The notes below the pieces were generated by a model. It was given only the letters and a program-made list of their open reading frames with translations, did not search any database and was not told the DNA's origin. A stretch of 64,000 bases of DNA, taken from Microplitis mediator (Eukaryota > Arthropoda > Insecta > Hymenoptera > Braconidae). The stretch spans positions 10,018,697 to 10,082,696 of the forward strand of contig NC_079971.1 of assembly GCF_029852145.1 (NCBI RefSeq), written 5' to 3'. A program made the position numbers and the translations under genes. Positions 1-12,154 of the stretch are shown here, in pieces. How positions within the stretch are numbered: position 1 is the first letter of the stretch; the number at the start of each line of letters is the position of its first letter.

Positions 1-358
1 CTATGATTGTTTTATTTTAATGAATAGATGATAAAAAACTTTGACTCGGAAATTACATCAGCGTTGCGTAAAATACTGACTTGTCACTGATGTAAAGATA
101 TGATTTAAGAGTGATATCCATATGGCGTATAACCGTAACTTTGCTGATGACATATATGTATAATTGTAAAATTTCGTCATTATGATAAACGATAATGACT
201 TTATTACTACGTTACAATTTCATGTAGATCTTACGGCGAGCGTACGTGATACATAAGTCATAACTGTGACGTCATACGAGAGTCATGCTTACATCAATAT
301 GATGTCACAAGTTTTTACATCATATTGAAGTCATGTAGAACGTCAAATTGACATCAAA
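1..358. other. Unassigned flank left of the first DDE transposon
   Basis: No open frame or splice-bounded exon can be supported. The stretch is AT-rich and contains several tgatgt/acatca half-sites that pair with each other (about 270-350), so it may be the worn edge of a palindromic repeat. If the membrane-protein gene below is real, this is intron or upstream sequence of that gene. Confidence 0.4.
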
Positions 359-524
359 GGCCCCAGGGGTATAAGTATGGTGAATCGGCCCCGGAAAGAT
401 ATTTGAATGAAACTTAGAAGATATGTAGGTACTAATAAAATACTAAGATCCTGGAAGTTTCAGATGTCTAACTAAATCCGTTTCCAAGAAAATAAATATC
501 ATGTAGAAAATAGTAAATTTTTTT

Positions 525-921
525 TAACTTCTCGCTAAGAAAATTGTAAATTTTCAAAAATTCGGGAAGTTATTGGTTTCGGTCCGATTTACGAAAATTG
601 ACTTTTCACCAGATGTCGACGTTTTGAGGTCCTAGGAAGCTATTCTGACTAATTTCACGATGATGTCCGAGTGTATGTATGTATGTATGTATGTATGTAC
701 GTATGTAAATACCTGTATCAACCTTTTTATTCGTTTGATAGATATCGTTGGAGAAAAAATGGTGAAAAACGATTTTGTTCATAAACAACAGCATACAAAC
801 GTATTTTCGAGCTCGAAGAGCTCGAAAATGTATTCACAGTAATGTTTTCGAGGTTCTTGAGCTCGAAAACAGCGGGAAGTTTGGGGCTGGCCTGCAGGGT
901 CAACTAACAGACCGATTTTTT
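525..921. repeat. R-family repeat inserted in the left TIR of DDE copy 1
   Basis: This segment interrupts the left TIR exactly where copies at 8820 and 51960 read straight through. It opens with AACTTCTCGCT and its inverse AGCGGGAAGTT appears near 875, then continues to GGGGCTGGCCTGCAGGGTC. Inside are a (TATG)n tract (about 670-700) and two near-perfect palindromes, TTTTCGAGCTC/GAGCTCGAAAA, at about 800-865. Related copies occur at 4480, 15110, 21780, 26460, 39610, 48040, 49912 and 56690. No coding capacity is seen. Confidence 0.7.
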
Positions 922-1526
922 TTCTCAGGATTGGCTTGACCGATTGGTCTAAAAATTTAGTATATTTTGAAAGCTCATAATAGCTTTCAAAAAAAATTAT
1001 TAACAGTTTTATAGCTTCATAAGATCCTTGAATAAAAAATTGTTTTTTTCTAAATTGTTTTTTCCAACTATGATACAATTTTGGCACGATTATGAAACTA
1101 TTTTTTTTTCAAAGCCTTATATACTCCTCTATAACATGTAATTTTTTCAGATTTTTAAAAAAGGTACGCCATCGTTAAAGAAAAATAAAAACCATTTTTC
1201 AGCTCAATTAATGCATCTATTCAAAAAGTTTAAGCTATAATTTTTTAATTTAATGCATATTCAGATAGTTTGTAGCTATCAGAAATAATATTTTGTATTT
1301 AAAGCAATGACAAAAATTTTATCATCAATGTAAGAAATTAAAATAGTTAAGAATAATTAATTATTTTTTAATTTTAGTAAATATTATTACAAACAACTTT
1401 TTGTTTCACAGCTTGATGCTTTATACAAAATGAAATTAGGTTTAAATAAATTAACAATTAAATGAAAAGAAAAAAAAATATATAAGAAGTATAAATATAA
1501 TAAATATTTCACAGAAAAAAGTTTTA

Positions 1527-2997
1527 TTAATCTTCGTCACTGTCCTCTTCAATTACAACTGTAGTATTGTCTTTGTTAAATAATTTACTCAATATTGCAG
1601 CAGGCCTTGGAATTTTTGATACGTATCTTCCGTGCGACAAATAATAAACAATTGCGGCAACGCGCGAGCAACATCCAATAGTTCTAAGACCATTTGCACA
1701 CTTACAGCTGTGTCTCACGACACTTTTGTGTCCAATAGTATATAGTTTATAGTCAATGAAGCATCTATAAACTTTTCTGCTTATGTGACGTTGTTGAACT
1801 TGAGCTTTTAGTATGTTTGAATGGTCTTTAACATACTGAATAGTGATATTACCCGAGTTATCTATCATTTCTGACAAGTACGATATCGCTTGTTTAAATT
1901 GATAAGATCCGTTGAAAAAAATTTGAAGATCTTTTTCCGTCATTTCTGGAAAATCTTCTAGATCACTTGATGATATAGACTGGAATGGTAGTTTTTTCCG
2001 TTGCCAGCCATTTCGTTGTACTTCATCAGCTAACGTGTTTTCAATATCATTTTGAAATATCATTCTTTCTACGATCTCATCCAGGAACTCTATATTAGAA
2101 GTTAGGCGTTTACTGTATTTATTATTGAGAAACGAGGCGATTCTATAAAAACTTACGATTCTAGGAAGCATTTTATTGTCAATTTTTTTATCTAGCAAAT
2201 GATATTTTTGTTTTAGCATTCAATGTGTTGCCTCCACTGGCTAACGAATTTTAGTTACATATCTTGAAGTATTGGATTCAGCTGTTGTTAACTTATTTCG
2301 TTTTCCCTTTAGTGCTGGCATTAATACTTTATACCTTTACTTTCTAAATATTCTTTCACATCAGGGAATCCACGGTCAACAACAAACACATCACCAAGTT
2401 TCAATAAATTGCATATACCATCAGGATTATCTATAATATCTCTCATGATAGTAGCATCGTTTTGGTTGGCATAATACGGCCCTAGCATGTCAACTATGTG
2501 TCCATCCGTGGTACAAATCGTAAATGGCTTACACAACGGTTCTTTTTTTTGTCCAGAATACGACTTCCTTTGGTACTCGTTGTTTGAACTTTTCTCATGA
2601 CGAGGATAAGTCCCATCACAACTTGAACCAAAATAAGAAGGTAATACGTCTTTTTCAAAAGATTGTATTATCTGCTCACAATACTTTGATACTAATTGCT
2701 CTTCTTCTATCTGTAAAATCGTAGATATCAATTTATTTGAGTTGCCTGTGCGAAGCTTGACTAAAAATATAATGAGTGCTTGAGTTATGCTCTGAGCATC
2801 AGTATTTCTCATTGACGACAACAAATTCCGCAGCTCAATCAAGTTTCCCCATTTTAAGCTTGTCAAAACATGAAGTTTCTCATCTGAGATACGACATCGA
2901 TGTCTTCATTTGTACATAAACGCTTATGAGTACCAGGAACTTTTTTCAAAAACTTTGAACAAATAAAACATTTTTCATCGACTGTCTTAGAAGACAT
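1527..2997 (-). pseudogene. DDE_4-type transposase with SWIM zinc finger, broken
   Basis: Reading from the ATG at 2997, an N-terminal zinc-binding patch (CFICSK...HKRLC) ends at a stop near 2863. The next segment (2866-2321) holds a helical region and the catalytic core: first Asp in SSCDGTYPRHEKSS, then SGQKKEPLCKPFTICTTDG and the second Asp in VFVVDRGFPD. A one-base loss after KGIK shifts the frame; the downstream frame resumes as VLMPALKGKRNKLTT. Two stops follow, one where a Trp is usual before PVEATH (which carries the likely third acidic residue) and one just before MLKQKYHLLD. The C-terminal part (2219-1527) has a SWIM-like finger, CKCANGLRTIGCCSRVAAIVYYL. With three or more lesions it cannot make full-length protein. 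Family name (PIF/Harbinger or ISL2EU) is from motif memory. Confidence 0.8.
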
Positions 2998-3869
2998 AAT
3001 TTTTTTCATCATTTAAATAATACTATTTATTAAATAAAATGTTTTTTAAACTGTAGAAACCACCAACTCGGTAATTATCTATTGTTTATCATTTGTCTTT
3101 TTGCAAGACGCCACCTAGCGACGATTTTGAGAATCTTGTCAAAAAAATTGAATCGTTTTTGGTAAAATTCATAGTACCAACGAATAAATAATTAAAAAAT
3201 CATCTGATCATCAAGCTGTGAATCAAAAAGTTGTTTTTAACAATATTTATTAAAATTAATAATTAATTACTTATTTTTAACTATTCAAATTTTTTACATT
3301 GATGAAAAAATTTTTGTCATTGTTTTAAATACAAAATATTAATTCTGATAGCTACAAACTATCTGGATATGCATTAAATTAAAGAAGAATAGCCTAAACT
3401 TTTTGAATAGATGCATTAATTGAGCTGAAAAATGGTTTTTATTTTTTTTAACGATGGCGTACCTTATTTGAAAATCTGAAAAAATTATGTGTTATAGGGG
3501 ACTACATAGGGCCTTGAAAAAAAATAGTTTCATAATTGTGCCAAAATCGTATCATAGTGAGAAAAAACAATTTAGAAAAAAACAATTTTATTTTCAAGGA
3601 TCTTATGAAGCTATAAAACTGTTAATTATTTTTTTGAAAGCTATTATGAGCTCCCAAAACATACTAAATTTTTAGACCAATCGGTCAAGCCAGTCCTGAG
3701 AAAAAAAAATTTTTCTAATTTTTACATAATATTAATTTTTTTGGAAACGGATTTAGTTAGACATCTGAAACTTTCAGGATCTTAGTATTTTATTAGTACC
3801 TACATATCCTATAAGTATCATTCAAATATCTTTCCGGGGCTGATTCACTATACTTATACCCCTAGGGCC

Positions 3870-4110
3870 TTTGAGCAGTTGAGCCTCTGGCTATCTTGTT
3901 ACAGTACACACTGGAAAACTGTCTGGTTAATATGAAAGAGATAGATAGTCGTTTATAAGTAAACTGATGTTCTTAGAACTGCAAGTGGAAAAATAGCAGC
4001 CACTAATTTCGTAGGCCATCAGGCGTTGTCACTAGAATTATTAGGGTGATTTTTTTAACATTATCACGAAAAATGATGTTACTAATAGAATAATTTTATA
4101 ATTCTTACAG
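3870..4110. other. Short spacer between transposon and exon
   Basis: AT-rich with no repeat recognised. It ends in a polypyrimidine-poor but usable acceptor, ATTCTTACAG, directly before the exon at 4111. Confidence 0.4.
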
Positions 4111-4263
4111 TTTGGAAGCCAGGGACAAGGAAAAGTGGCATGGCAAAGCTGCAGTCAACCATCACCACTTTTTTTGCCTTCACCACTAGCTCATGATTCA
4201 AAAGAAGAAGGCTACAAGACGAAACAGTGTGAAGCTCATCGAAGGTGGATGAAAAGAAACAGG
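4111..4263 (+). CDS. Internal exon of a two-pass membrane-protein gene (putative)
   Basis: A 153-bp segment open in one frame, bordered by an AG acceptor (ATTCTTACAG) and a GT donor (AACAGG|GTAATA). It starts and ends in phase 0 and gives 51 residues beginning FGSQGQGKVAWQ, with a Ser/Pro-rich middle and a basic end (HRRWMKRNR). Base composition is clearly richer in G and C than the surroundings, and no repeat in the window matches it. The phase agrees with the acceptor at 18318, 14 kb downstream, which opens in phase 0 and encodes a membrane protein. Linking the two is inference; upstream exons and the start codon lie outside the window or are not recognised. The region would precede the first membrane span and so be on the N-terminal side. 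Confidence 0.55.
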
Positions 4264-4379
4264 GTAATACTTGAAACTTATGAAGACTGCTATACAAAAT
4301 AAGAATGAACATAACTCAATCTAATTACATTCATCGTGACAGTTACGAATTATTATAGTTCTTTGCGTCCCATAATATC

Positions 4380-4720
4380 CATATGAATGTTTTCACAGAT
4401 CTATCTTTGCTGAATCACTCGACTCATGGACTCGTCGAATTTCGATACTAATTAAAAACCAACCCTCACAATACTTTTGAAAAAATCTGTCTATCGGTTG
4501 ACCCTGCGGGCCAGCCCCAAAACTTCCCGCTGTTTTCGAGCTCCTCGAGCTCGAAAACATTGTTGTGAATACATTTTCGAGCTCTTCGAGCAGGAGAAAA
4601 ATTGTAACTAAATAGAACCGAATAAATTTTTTAGAAAACAATCAATTTTCACCTTCCCGCTTAAAAAATTGCAAATTTTCAATAATTTGGGAAGTAAATA
4701 TTTTCATTTCGAATATCTAA
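4380..4720. repeat. R-family fragment with paired palindromes (inverse orientation)
   Basis: Reads GGTTGACCCTGCGGGCCAGC, then AACTTCCCGCT, then the two palindromes TTTTCGAGCTCCTCGAGCTC... and TTTTCGAGCTCTTCGAGC spaced by about 20 bases (4533-4592), in the reverse order of the copy at 800-870. A second CTTCCCGCTTAAAAAATTG end follows near 4655. An apparent minus-strand reading frame across it recurs in other copies and is a by-product of the repeat. Confidence 0.65.
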
Positions 4721-6299
4721 AATCGAGTTTTATTGACATGTGTTTGTTGCCCAACGATTTTCCAACGGTTTATGGCTTATCTTGATCGGGGGATTAGCCA
4801 TCAAAATTGAATTGATTGTTGAAGACATATTATTGTCAATGTATGTCAAAAAAGCGCTTGTAATAGGTTTCATAGATATTTGACTGTTACATTTGTCCAC
4901 GTGACGCAACTTTTCCAAAATTTTACTGTTTTTTGTCTCAACGAGTCAAATAGGAATTCGAAATATCACAAGTATATATAGACTTATCCAAAAAATTAAA
5001 GAAACAAAAAGATTTCACAAATTTTTTTATGGCATTTGGAAGGCTATATTTTCGTGAAAAACGGTTGTATCCGAAAAATAAAGAAAGCAATTCGAAGCTC
5101 GAAATCTCTAGTTTAAAGGTGTTTTAGTAAATTAATTTTCATCATACCAATGCCGAAAGTTCGTATTCTGTCCCTTATTTACAGGATGAAAGTGGTGCAT
5201 TCTAGCCCGACTAATAAAATTAAAAAAAAAAGATAATCGCTAGATTTATTTCCAGCTAAATATAAAAAAACAGTGATATTTTTTCCCGGCTATCAAACTT
5301 CATTGACACGTTCAACCTAACCCAAGCTAATCCGTAACGTACTTGTTTACAATATCATATGTAAAGTAAAATTAAAATTTTATGGTATTGTGATTCCTCA
5401 ATATATCCCAGCAAACGGGATCGGATTGAGTCGGATTCAACATCATATCCGCTTTAACACGATTCAATGCAGTTTTTGAAATCTCCGTTTTTCAATTCGT
5501 TTTAATACGATCAGACCCGACACGTTGGTATTGGATAACTACAGAAAATTTTGTTACCAACTTCTAAAACTTCTAAAAATTTATTAATAATGAGTTGATT
5601 TCTTTTTTTATTCACTTTCAAAATTTTTTTTTTCTTATAATTTTTTAGAGAAATTTTAAAATTAAATTATTTTTGGCTTCTGCAATAGTTTATAATATGT
5701 TCTTTTTGATAAACTTATTTAATTTTAACTTTTGTCTCTGACGTTATTAGAAAAATAAAATTATGTTTATCAATTTACCACGGCCCAACCTTAAAGACAT
5801 ACATTTCTTAATATAAATAAAATATCTAAAAAAAAAATTTCACTTGCATGCGTTTGGCTTATAGTCCAGTCGATGCGCACGAAAAAATGTTCAAAGATCA
5901 TTTTTTCGGTTGGTAAAGACCGATTTTGAAAATTTTTTTTTTAAAAATACTAGAAAAAATATAGGGAAAGAAGTTACCATAAATTTGGAGGTGGATCATT
6001 TTTTTTTATAAAAAAATTAGATGTAAAATGCAATATCTCTGAAAGTATTGAGAAGTTATCGAGACAAACTAGTATCATTGCTTTTGGGAATTCATAACGA
6101 ACAAAATGAATTCTGAACGAAATCTCTACGACGAATAGTTGCTGAGATAAAAATTATTAAAGCGCAAAAAACGAAAAGGCGCGTCATTTCGTCCGCACGC
6201 GGATAAACAAAAGAGTGTAACTCGGCAGCAAATTGATATTTTTACAATTTTTTTTTTATTTTCCTAGTAAATCATATATCAACCATAAAAGAATTTGGT
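4721..6299. other. Unassigned intronic AT-rich DNA
   Basis: No exon, RNA gene or bounded transposon could be supported. Sub-sequences resemble edges of Tc1-like elements (CTTATCCAAAAAATTAAAG at about 4982) and degenerate simple repeats, but no matching opposite end was found. It probably belongs to the 14-kb intron of the membrane-protein gene. Confidence 0.4.
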
Positions 6300-7736
6300 A
6301 ACTTCCAAAACCCAAACAATTACGGGTAATGACAGTTAAAAAAAATTTTTTTTTCATAAAAAAACCCGTTTTGAAAATTTTTGCTGGTCTTTCAATAACT
6401 CTACGGACGTCAATAAATTTTTTTAAATAATCCGACCTTATGGCTCTTTTAGAAAATTTGTTGCCCTTCAATTTGGTGGCCTGAAAAAGTCTCTACAACA
6501 ATTTGGCGCCGAGTTATCATTGATAAAAGCAAAAAAGTCCATTTTGGCTTTGATAATTAATAACTCCTGACGTATTGGTCGTACAGAGAATAGAAGCAGG
6601 GTTTTGAAAACTGGAAAACATTCTCAAATTGGAAAAAAAAATTTTTGAAAAAAAAATTTTTTTTCAAAAATTTTTTTTTTTTTTTAATCTTTTGTTTTGT
6701 TGTATCTACAATGATATACATTATCAAAAAAAATTTTTTTTTTTTACCGCTGGCATTAGCGTTACCCAAAGCGTATGTTCGTTAAGTTGACATTTAAAGC
6801 AGATGCAGCGGTTACAGCGGTAAAAAAAAATTGTGGAATTTTTTTTGAGAATGATAAATTATTGCGGATACAACAAAACAAAAAATTAAAAAAAAAAAAA
6901 TTTTTTTCAAAATTTTTTTTTTTCCAAGTTTTTCCGACAGTCAATCTTTTTGATTAAGGAAATTCAGGTTATCGGTAAAAAAATGAACAAAAACCGAAAA
7001 ACTACCAATTATGGTGATTTTTGACAAAATCGATAAATTTCAAGCTTCGGGACACTAAGAAAGAAAAATCGCAACGATTTGAAATTTCCAAGGTTTTTTC
7101 AGGACACTTTGAAGTTAAAAAAGAAAGAAGATTTCCTTCGTTCATCCGTTATATCCAAAGTTATAGCAAGATTTCCGAATATCCTCAAATTTGCGAATTT
7201 TGACCTGTTTTTTACTAAACAATATCGCTTTAAAAAAAATTTTTCTATCAAAAGCCAGTAATTTTACCCTATAGAGAATGATTTTCAGTTTTCAAAACCC
7301 TGCTTTAATTCTCTGTACGACCAATACGTCCGGAGTTATTAATTATCAAAGCCAAAATGGACTTTTTTGCTTTGATCAATGATAACTCGGCGCCAAATCG
7401 TCGTAGAGACTTTTTAAGGCCACCAAATTAAAGGGCATAAAATTTCCAAGAAAAGTCAGACAGTCGGATTATTCAAAAAAATTTATTGATGCCTATAGAG
7501 GTATTGAAAGACCAGCAAAAATTTTGAAAATTTTTTTTTCGTCGGTTTTCTTATGATTACTCCGGAATCGTGCATGATAAAAAAATTAAAGGTCCAGATC
7601 TGAAAACTAGACACTTGAGGCTGAAATTCGATTTTTTAAATTTTTTTTTGCAACCATTTTTTACTGAGTTACAGCATGTTGAAAATCACCTAAAAATTTC
7701 GGATTTTTTTCTATCCCTTAATTTTTGTGACCAGTG
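6300..7736. mobile_element. F-family fold-back element, copy A (left end decayed)
   Basis: The right end is TTTTTGTGACCAGTG followed by TA (7737-7738), the same end as the complete copy at 54370-56366. The two halves are inverted copies: TTTGGCGCCGAGTTATCA on the left pairs with TGATAACTCGGCGCCAAAT on the right. They flank a loop of about 75 bp (6745-6825) that is shared with the other copy. Long A and T runs lie either side of the loop. The leftmost few hundred bases no longer match the consensus arm. There is no transposase; with TA borders it looks like a non-autonomous Tc1/mariner-type element, by inference. Confidence 0.75.
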
Positions 7737-7738
7737 TA

Positions 7739-8672
7739 TGTCAAACAATTCAGTTAAATAATTTTGAAAATTAAATTAGAGTGACTTACTCACTTTTTAT
7801 CATGTAAATACTTTTTAATTTATCTGTAATTGAAATAAAAGTCTTATAACTAAAAATTTAAATGAAAATACCTGTTAAAAATTAAAACATAATCATTTAA
7901 ATAATTTATTTATTTTATCGAAAAACAAAAAGTATGATTATAATTTTTCTTAATTATATAGAGTAAAGTAAGTACAATTAACAACATGAGTGAAATATGT
8001 AATCAAGATACACTAGACATTAAGTTACTTTTAATGAATTGATAAAATAAAAAAAATGCAACGATAATAAGTTCATGATAATCTTATCCTTCCTCTTCTT
8101 TTTTAACATAATAATAATTATTAATTGTAAGATTATCAATTTTACATTTTTCGAATTTTACAACGTCACTCGAAATCATCAATTTTATTGCATCCGGCAT
8201 TACATTTTCATTATCGAGCTGTTTTATTATTTATTTGTATTGAATTTATTTTTTATAAAATTATAATTAATTTTTAAAAATTGTAAAAATTCTCAAGCTA
8301 AATAATAAATGTCAAGTTTGTTATAAATTGTTACCAGGCAATATCTACATGTATTTATTATTTCATTATAAAGGAAAAAAATTGACTTCTGCGCAAACTT
8401 ATTGAAATTATTTTTAACTGGGGCAAAAAAAAAATTGGAATTATAATTTTTTATTGCCTTTGTTATAACCATACATTTTCCGATGTTTCTTTGTATCAAC
8501 GAACTTTCGGTCCTGGTATGATAAAAAAAAGTGTGTGCACCACGAGAAGAAAGTAATTCATCTCAACCCGCATGTTTGTCGACCTCGACTTTGGCTCGGG
8601 TGACAATATACTATTTTGGGCCACGGTTATTGCGCAATCATAAGAAATAGCTCGAGACAATAATTTTCTAAA
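7739..8672. other. Unassigned intronic DNA
   Basis: Very AT-rich, with no bounded repeat, exon or RNA gene that can be supported. It ends at the AAA flank of the second DDE transposon. Confidence 0.4.
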
Positions 8673-9006
8673 GGCCCTAGGGGTATAAGTATGGTGAATC
8701 GGCCCCGGAAAGATATTTGAATGATACTTAGAGGATATGTAGGTACTAATAAAATACTAAGATCCTAAAAGTTTCAGATGTCTAACTAAATCCGTTTCCA
8801 AGAAAATAAATATTATGTAAAAAATAGAAAAATTTTTTTTTCTCAGGATTGGCTTGACCGATTGGTCTAAAAATTTAGTATGTTTTAGATGCTCATAATA
8901 GCTTTCAAAAAAAATAATTAACAGTTTTACAGCTTCATAAGATCCTTGAAAAAAAAATTGTTTTTTTCTAAATTGTTTTTTCTAACTATGATACAATTTT
9001 GGCACA

Positions 9007-9014
9007 ATTATGAA
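9007..9014 (+). repeat. hAT target-site duplication, left
   Basis: The octamer ATTATGAA abuts the left hAT terminus and is repeated exactly at 12147-12154. Eight-base duplications are the hallmark of hAT insertion. Confidence 0.95.
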
Positions 9015-12000
9015 CAGTGTTGCCATAAATTCTCTCAAGGAACCACTACTGTCGAAAAAAAAACCACTAAAAGACCACTAACGCTACCTGAGAGAGAAAT
9101 ATTGAAACCATTTAAAAAAAATCGTCGATTTTCTTAGCGGGAAGTTAAAAATAATAAAGCGTCAATTTAATTAAATTATTTGATTGAAATTCAATTTTGT
9201 TGTTAATAAATTCTATATTTTTATGATTTATAACAAATATAAATATTAATATAAATTATAATTAAATAAAATACATAGTTAAATATTTTATGTTAACTTT
9301 TTATATAAAATAACTTTATGACGTTTAGTTACGACTTAGACTTTATGACTTAGTTACTTTCGTCTGAAGAACTTTCAGGGCCTTCAATTCGTACTTCATC
9401 CGGGACAGCGTAAGCTTCTTTTGTCCCGATTTTTTTTATAATGTCTACTGGAATTTCATAAGTATCACAACCTTTGCCTGCTTGTGACAAACCAGCTCTT
9501 ATTGATAAAATTGATGTTAGCATTGGCAAAGTTATTTTATTTCGTTGTTTGTTTTTAACAACATTCATACTACTAAAAAGTCTGTCCAGATCGGCGTTAG
9601 AATGAGGTAATATCAATAACGAAATCGCAAACGAAGCTAGTTATTGAAATCTGGGATGTCCTTGAGCATCTTTGTACTCCAGAACTTTGTACCAAAATTT
9701 TTTGGTATCATTGGTTTCGGTCCATGATAATAAATGTATTTGACGCCATTGCTCGTCAACTTGCGCAATAAATTCTTCATCCTTATTAAAATAAGTTAAT
9801 AAATCAATAATCGGTTGTTTATTGGGGTTCAATGCATCATCTACGCTAATTTTTTTAATATTTTTCATTATTTGTAAATTATTTGGTAATCTTATTTTTA
9901 ATTCTTCAATCAGTTTAACAATAAATGTAATACACCGACCCCGAATTGCTTTATCATCATCATTTGAAAGTCCCTTTTCTTTCAATTTAGTCATAACGTT
10001 CTCAAATCTATATCCTAAGTAACAAGTTGAATCAATATAGTCCTTTATATTTTGTTTAAAAATGTCTATTTTGTGAGAAGAAAGTGTTATTTTATTCACA
10101 AGTGTGTTAATTAAATTAATTAATTCATCACAAAGTTTTGTGTGATCCGTATCTTTTGACTCAAAAAGTTTATTTACTCTATTTACCTCAGAAAGAATTG
10201 GATAAATAAATGATATAAATGCAAAATTAACATCATCGCTGTACATTGAATGTAACTGTTCAGCTGTGTAACACCTTTCATCCATTTTGGTGATTGAAAA
10301 GTGAGTCTTCAGTTCAAGCCATTGTTGGTGGATTCTTGATACTGCTGATTCAATAGACAAACCATCTAGTTTGAGAAGATTGTACCATTTTCAAAGGGTT
10401 TTTTCCGTCATTTATTGCGTTGTACAATTTTTTATATTTATCTTGCCTTGACGAAGACCGGGCAAACCAATTATAAGTTTCACTAATTAAAAACTCTAGG
10501 TTCCGAGGTAAAAATTATTTTGCAGCAGCTGAAACTGCCAGTTTTATTGAATGGCACAAACAGCGTACTAGAATTAAGTTGGGAACGTCAACTTTCAATT
10601 TGGCGTAAACACCGTTGTTTATGCCAGTCATGACTGATGCATTATCAGTCCCAATACCAACTAAATTTTTTATGGGCATATTAAATCGATCAAGAGTTTT
10701 TTTAATTGCAAAAACGATGCCTTTAGCATTTGACTCAAATAATGGTGCAAGATCTAAATAGCTTGATATAATTTTCTTATAAACATTACTGTAATAAATC
10801 ACTATAATACCCAAATACTTTAACACAGCAATATCAGTGGATTCATCGAGCAATAAACTATATGACTTATTTTGTAAATCTTCTTTAAGAATATTGAAAA
10901 AATGTGGCGCCAAAACATTTATTATAATATTAGAATATTTAGTTCTATGTAATTTAATTTTAGTTTCTTCGTTGTGTGAATGATTAACTAATGTACCCAA
11001 ATGATCGATTAAACTGATGCTGGAATGTACATCCATAAATAATGATAATCTTGCTTCTTCTTTTTTTATTGAAACTGAATTATTTTTTACTGTTTTGAAA
11101 GAAAGCTTTTGTTGACTAATTATTTCCTAAAAAAAATTAAATATTCAAGTTAATTTATTAAATAATTTTTAACATCGTTTGTTTTATATCTGTTTAGGAA
11201 AATATTAGTAATTTAATTATTAAATGGAAATATCAATGATTTTTTGACGAACAGATTAAAATACGTGATTGTTAGTATATAGTATTGTAAAACTTGATAT
11301 GCATACAAGGTAGTAATAATGATAACAAAAATGTAATTATAATTAAATGTACCAACTTTGGCTTTTTCTAAATGTCTTGGAGTATTCCCGTGATTTTTTA
11401 GATCGGAATAATGGTTTTTTAATGTAATACCACACGCTGTACATTTCGCTCTTAGACCAGATGTACTTTCAACGGCTTGTAACCAATTTTTCAAAATCGG
11501 GTCTTGAAGCCAAGCGGTTCGAAATTTTTGATAGTATTTTTTAGACTCCGACATAATTAAACAAATTATCAAATTGAAACAAATATTTAAAATAAAATAC
11601 TAATAGTGTAAAACTTAAGTGATCTTCATGACCAACACTTTTCACAGTCATTTGTTTCTTTGTTTTTGTAGAAAACAATTTTTTTTTTCTTTAAGTCCAA
11701 ACTATTAGCTAAGTTAAGATATATTTTGTTATAATTGTCAAAAGTATTAAATTATATTTTAACCGAGTAAAAATTAATAGCGAGTTTCAAGAGAAAAGTT
11801 GTAGAGTCAATCTCATTCATACAGTTCAAATACTTTGAAAGTTCCAGTATAATAACCTACTGTTGAAGCGGGATACGAAGGAAAAAAAAATTTGAAATCT
11901 ATTTATTTATAATTAATAAAAAAAAATACTTAATTTAATTGAAAAAAATTCTGTGAAACGTGCATAAAATATAATAATAAGAACAATATTAACAATGCAT

Positions 12001-12146
12001 TAAAAAAAAAAGTAAATAAATAAAATTATTTCGCAAAACTTCATTACCACCAAAGAAACCACTAACCACCAAAAATAAATTTTACCCACTAGGGAGAAAT
12101 CGAAACCACTAGATTTAGTGGTAAAACCCCTAAGATGGCAACACTG
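9015..12146 (-). mobile_element. hAT transposon nested in DDE copy 2
   Basis: It begins CAGTGTTGCCATAAATTC and ends with the inverse, GATGGCAACACTG, and is flanked by a perfect 8-bp duplication. The length is 3132 bp, near that of an autonomous hAT. It encodes, on the minus strand, BED-finger, RNase H-like core and C-terminal dimerisation segments in the right order, but these are split. A short fragment of the R repeat end (TCTTAGCGGGAAGTTAAAAA, about 9130-9151) lies just inside the left terminus. The intact duplication and terminal repeats point to a fairly recent insertion, later than that of the host transposon. Confidence 0.93.
9350..11572 (-). pseudogene. hAT transposase, fragmented
   Basis: Four minus-strand blocks in order make up a hAT-type transposase. 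11572-11213 has a BED-like zinc finger (CTACGITLKNHYSDLKNHG..PRH). 11036-10515 has the catalytic core start (SYSLLLDESTDIAVLKYLGI) and a conserved GIGTDNASVMTGINNGVYAK. 10360-9641 is the helical middle. 9616-9350 has the hAT C-terminal dimerisation block (LPHSNADLDRLFSSMNVVKNKQRNKI). Between blocks the frame is lost to stops or shifts, and the 11036-11213 gap is AT-rich and could be an intron. Whether the break near 9617-9640 is a real lesion or a sequencing error cannot be told here. It resembles the ZBED5/zinc-finger-protein-like hAT group, by inference. Confidence 0.85.
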
Positions 12147-12154
12147 ATTATGAA
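12147..12154 (+). repeat. hAT target-site duplication, right
   Basis: The second copy of the octamer ATTATGAA, directly after the CACTG terminus of the hAT element. Confidence 0.95.

Larger units (their letters stand above)
359..3869 (-). mobile_element. DDE transposon copy 1 (PIF/Harbinger/ISL2EU-like) with long TIRs
   Basis: The ends are inverted copies starting GGCCC(C/T)AGGGGTATAAGT. The inverted similarity runs inward about 0.67 kb: the right arm is about 3200-3869, and the left arm reaches about 1430 because a 0.4-kb repeat has inserted into it. The interior carries a minus-strand transposase pseudogene. The same ends recur at 8673/14487 and 51801/54191, so this is a family. All three copies are bordered by AAA on the left and TTT on the right, so the exact TSD cannot be read; a 2-bp duplication, usual in related families, is neither shown nor excluded. 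This copy has the most complete coding region. Superfamily assignment is from the transposase peptide and is moderately sure. Confidence 0.85.

Noticed and set aside
3904..3924. A 21-bp micro-exon between TTGTTACAG and GTTAAT
   Set aside because: Too short to support without transcript evidence; the splice words are common in such DNA.
4393..4641. Recurring peptide (SSRSSKTAGSFGAGPQGQP-like) also seen at 21731 and 56725
   Set aside because: Created by the R-family palindromes and end sequence; starts and stops differ between copies, and some copies read it in reverse.
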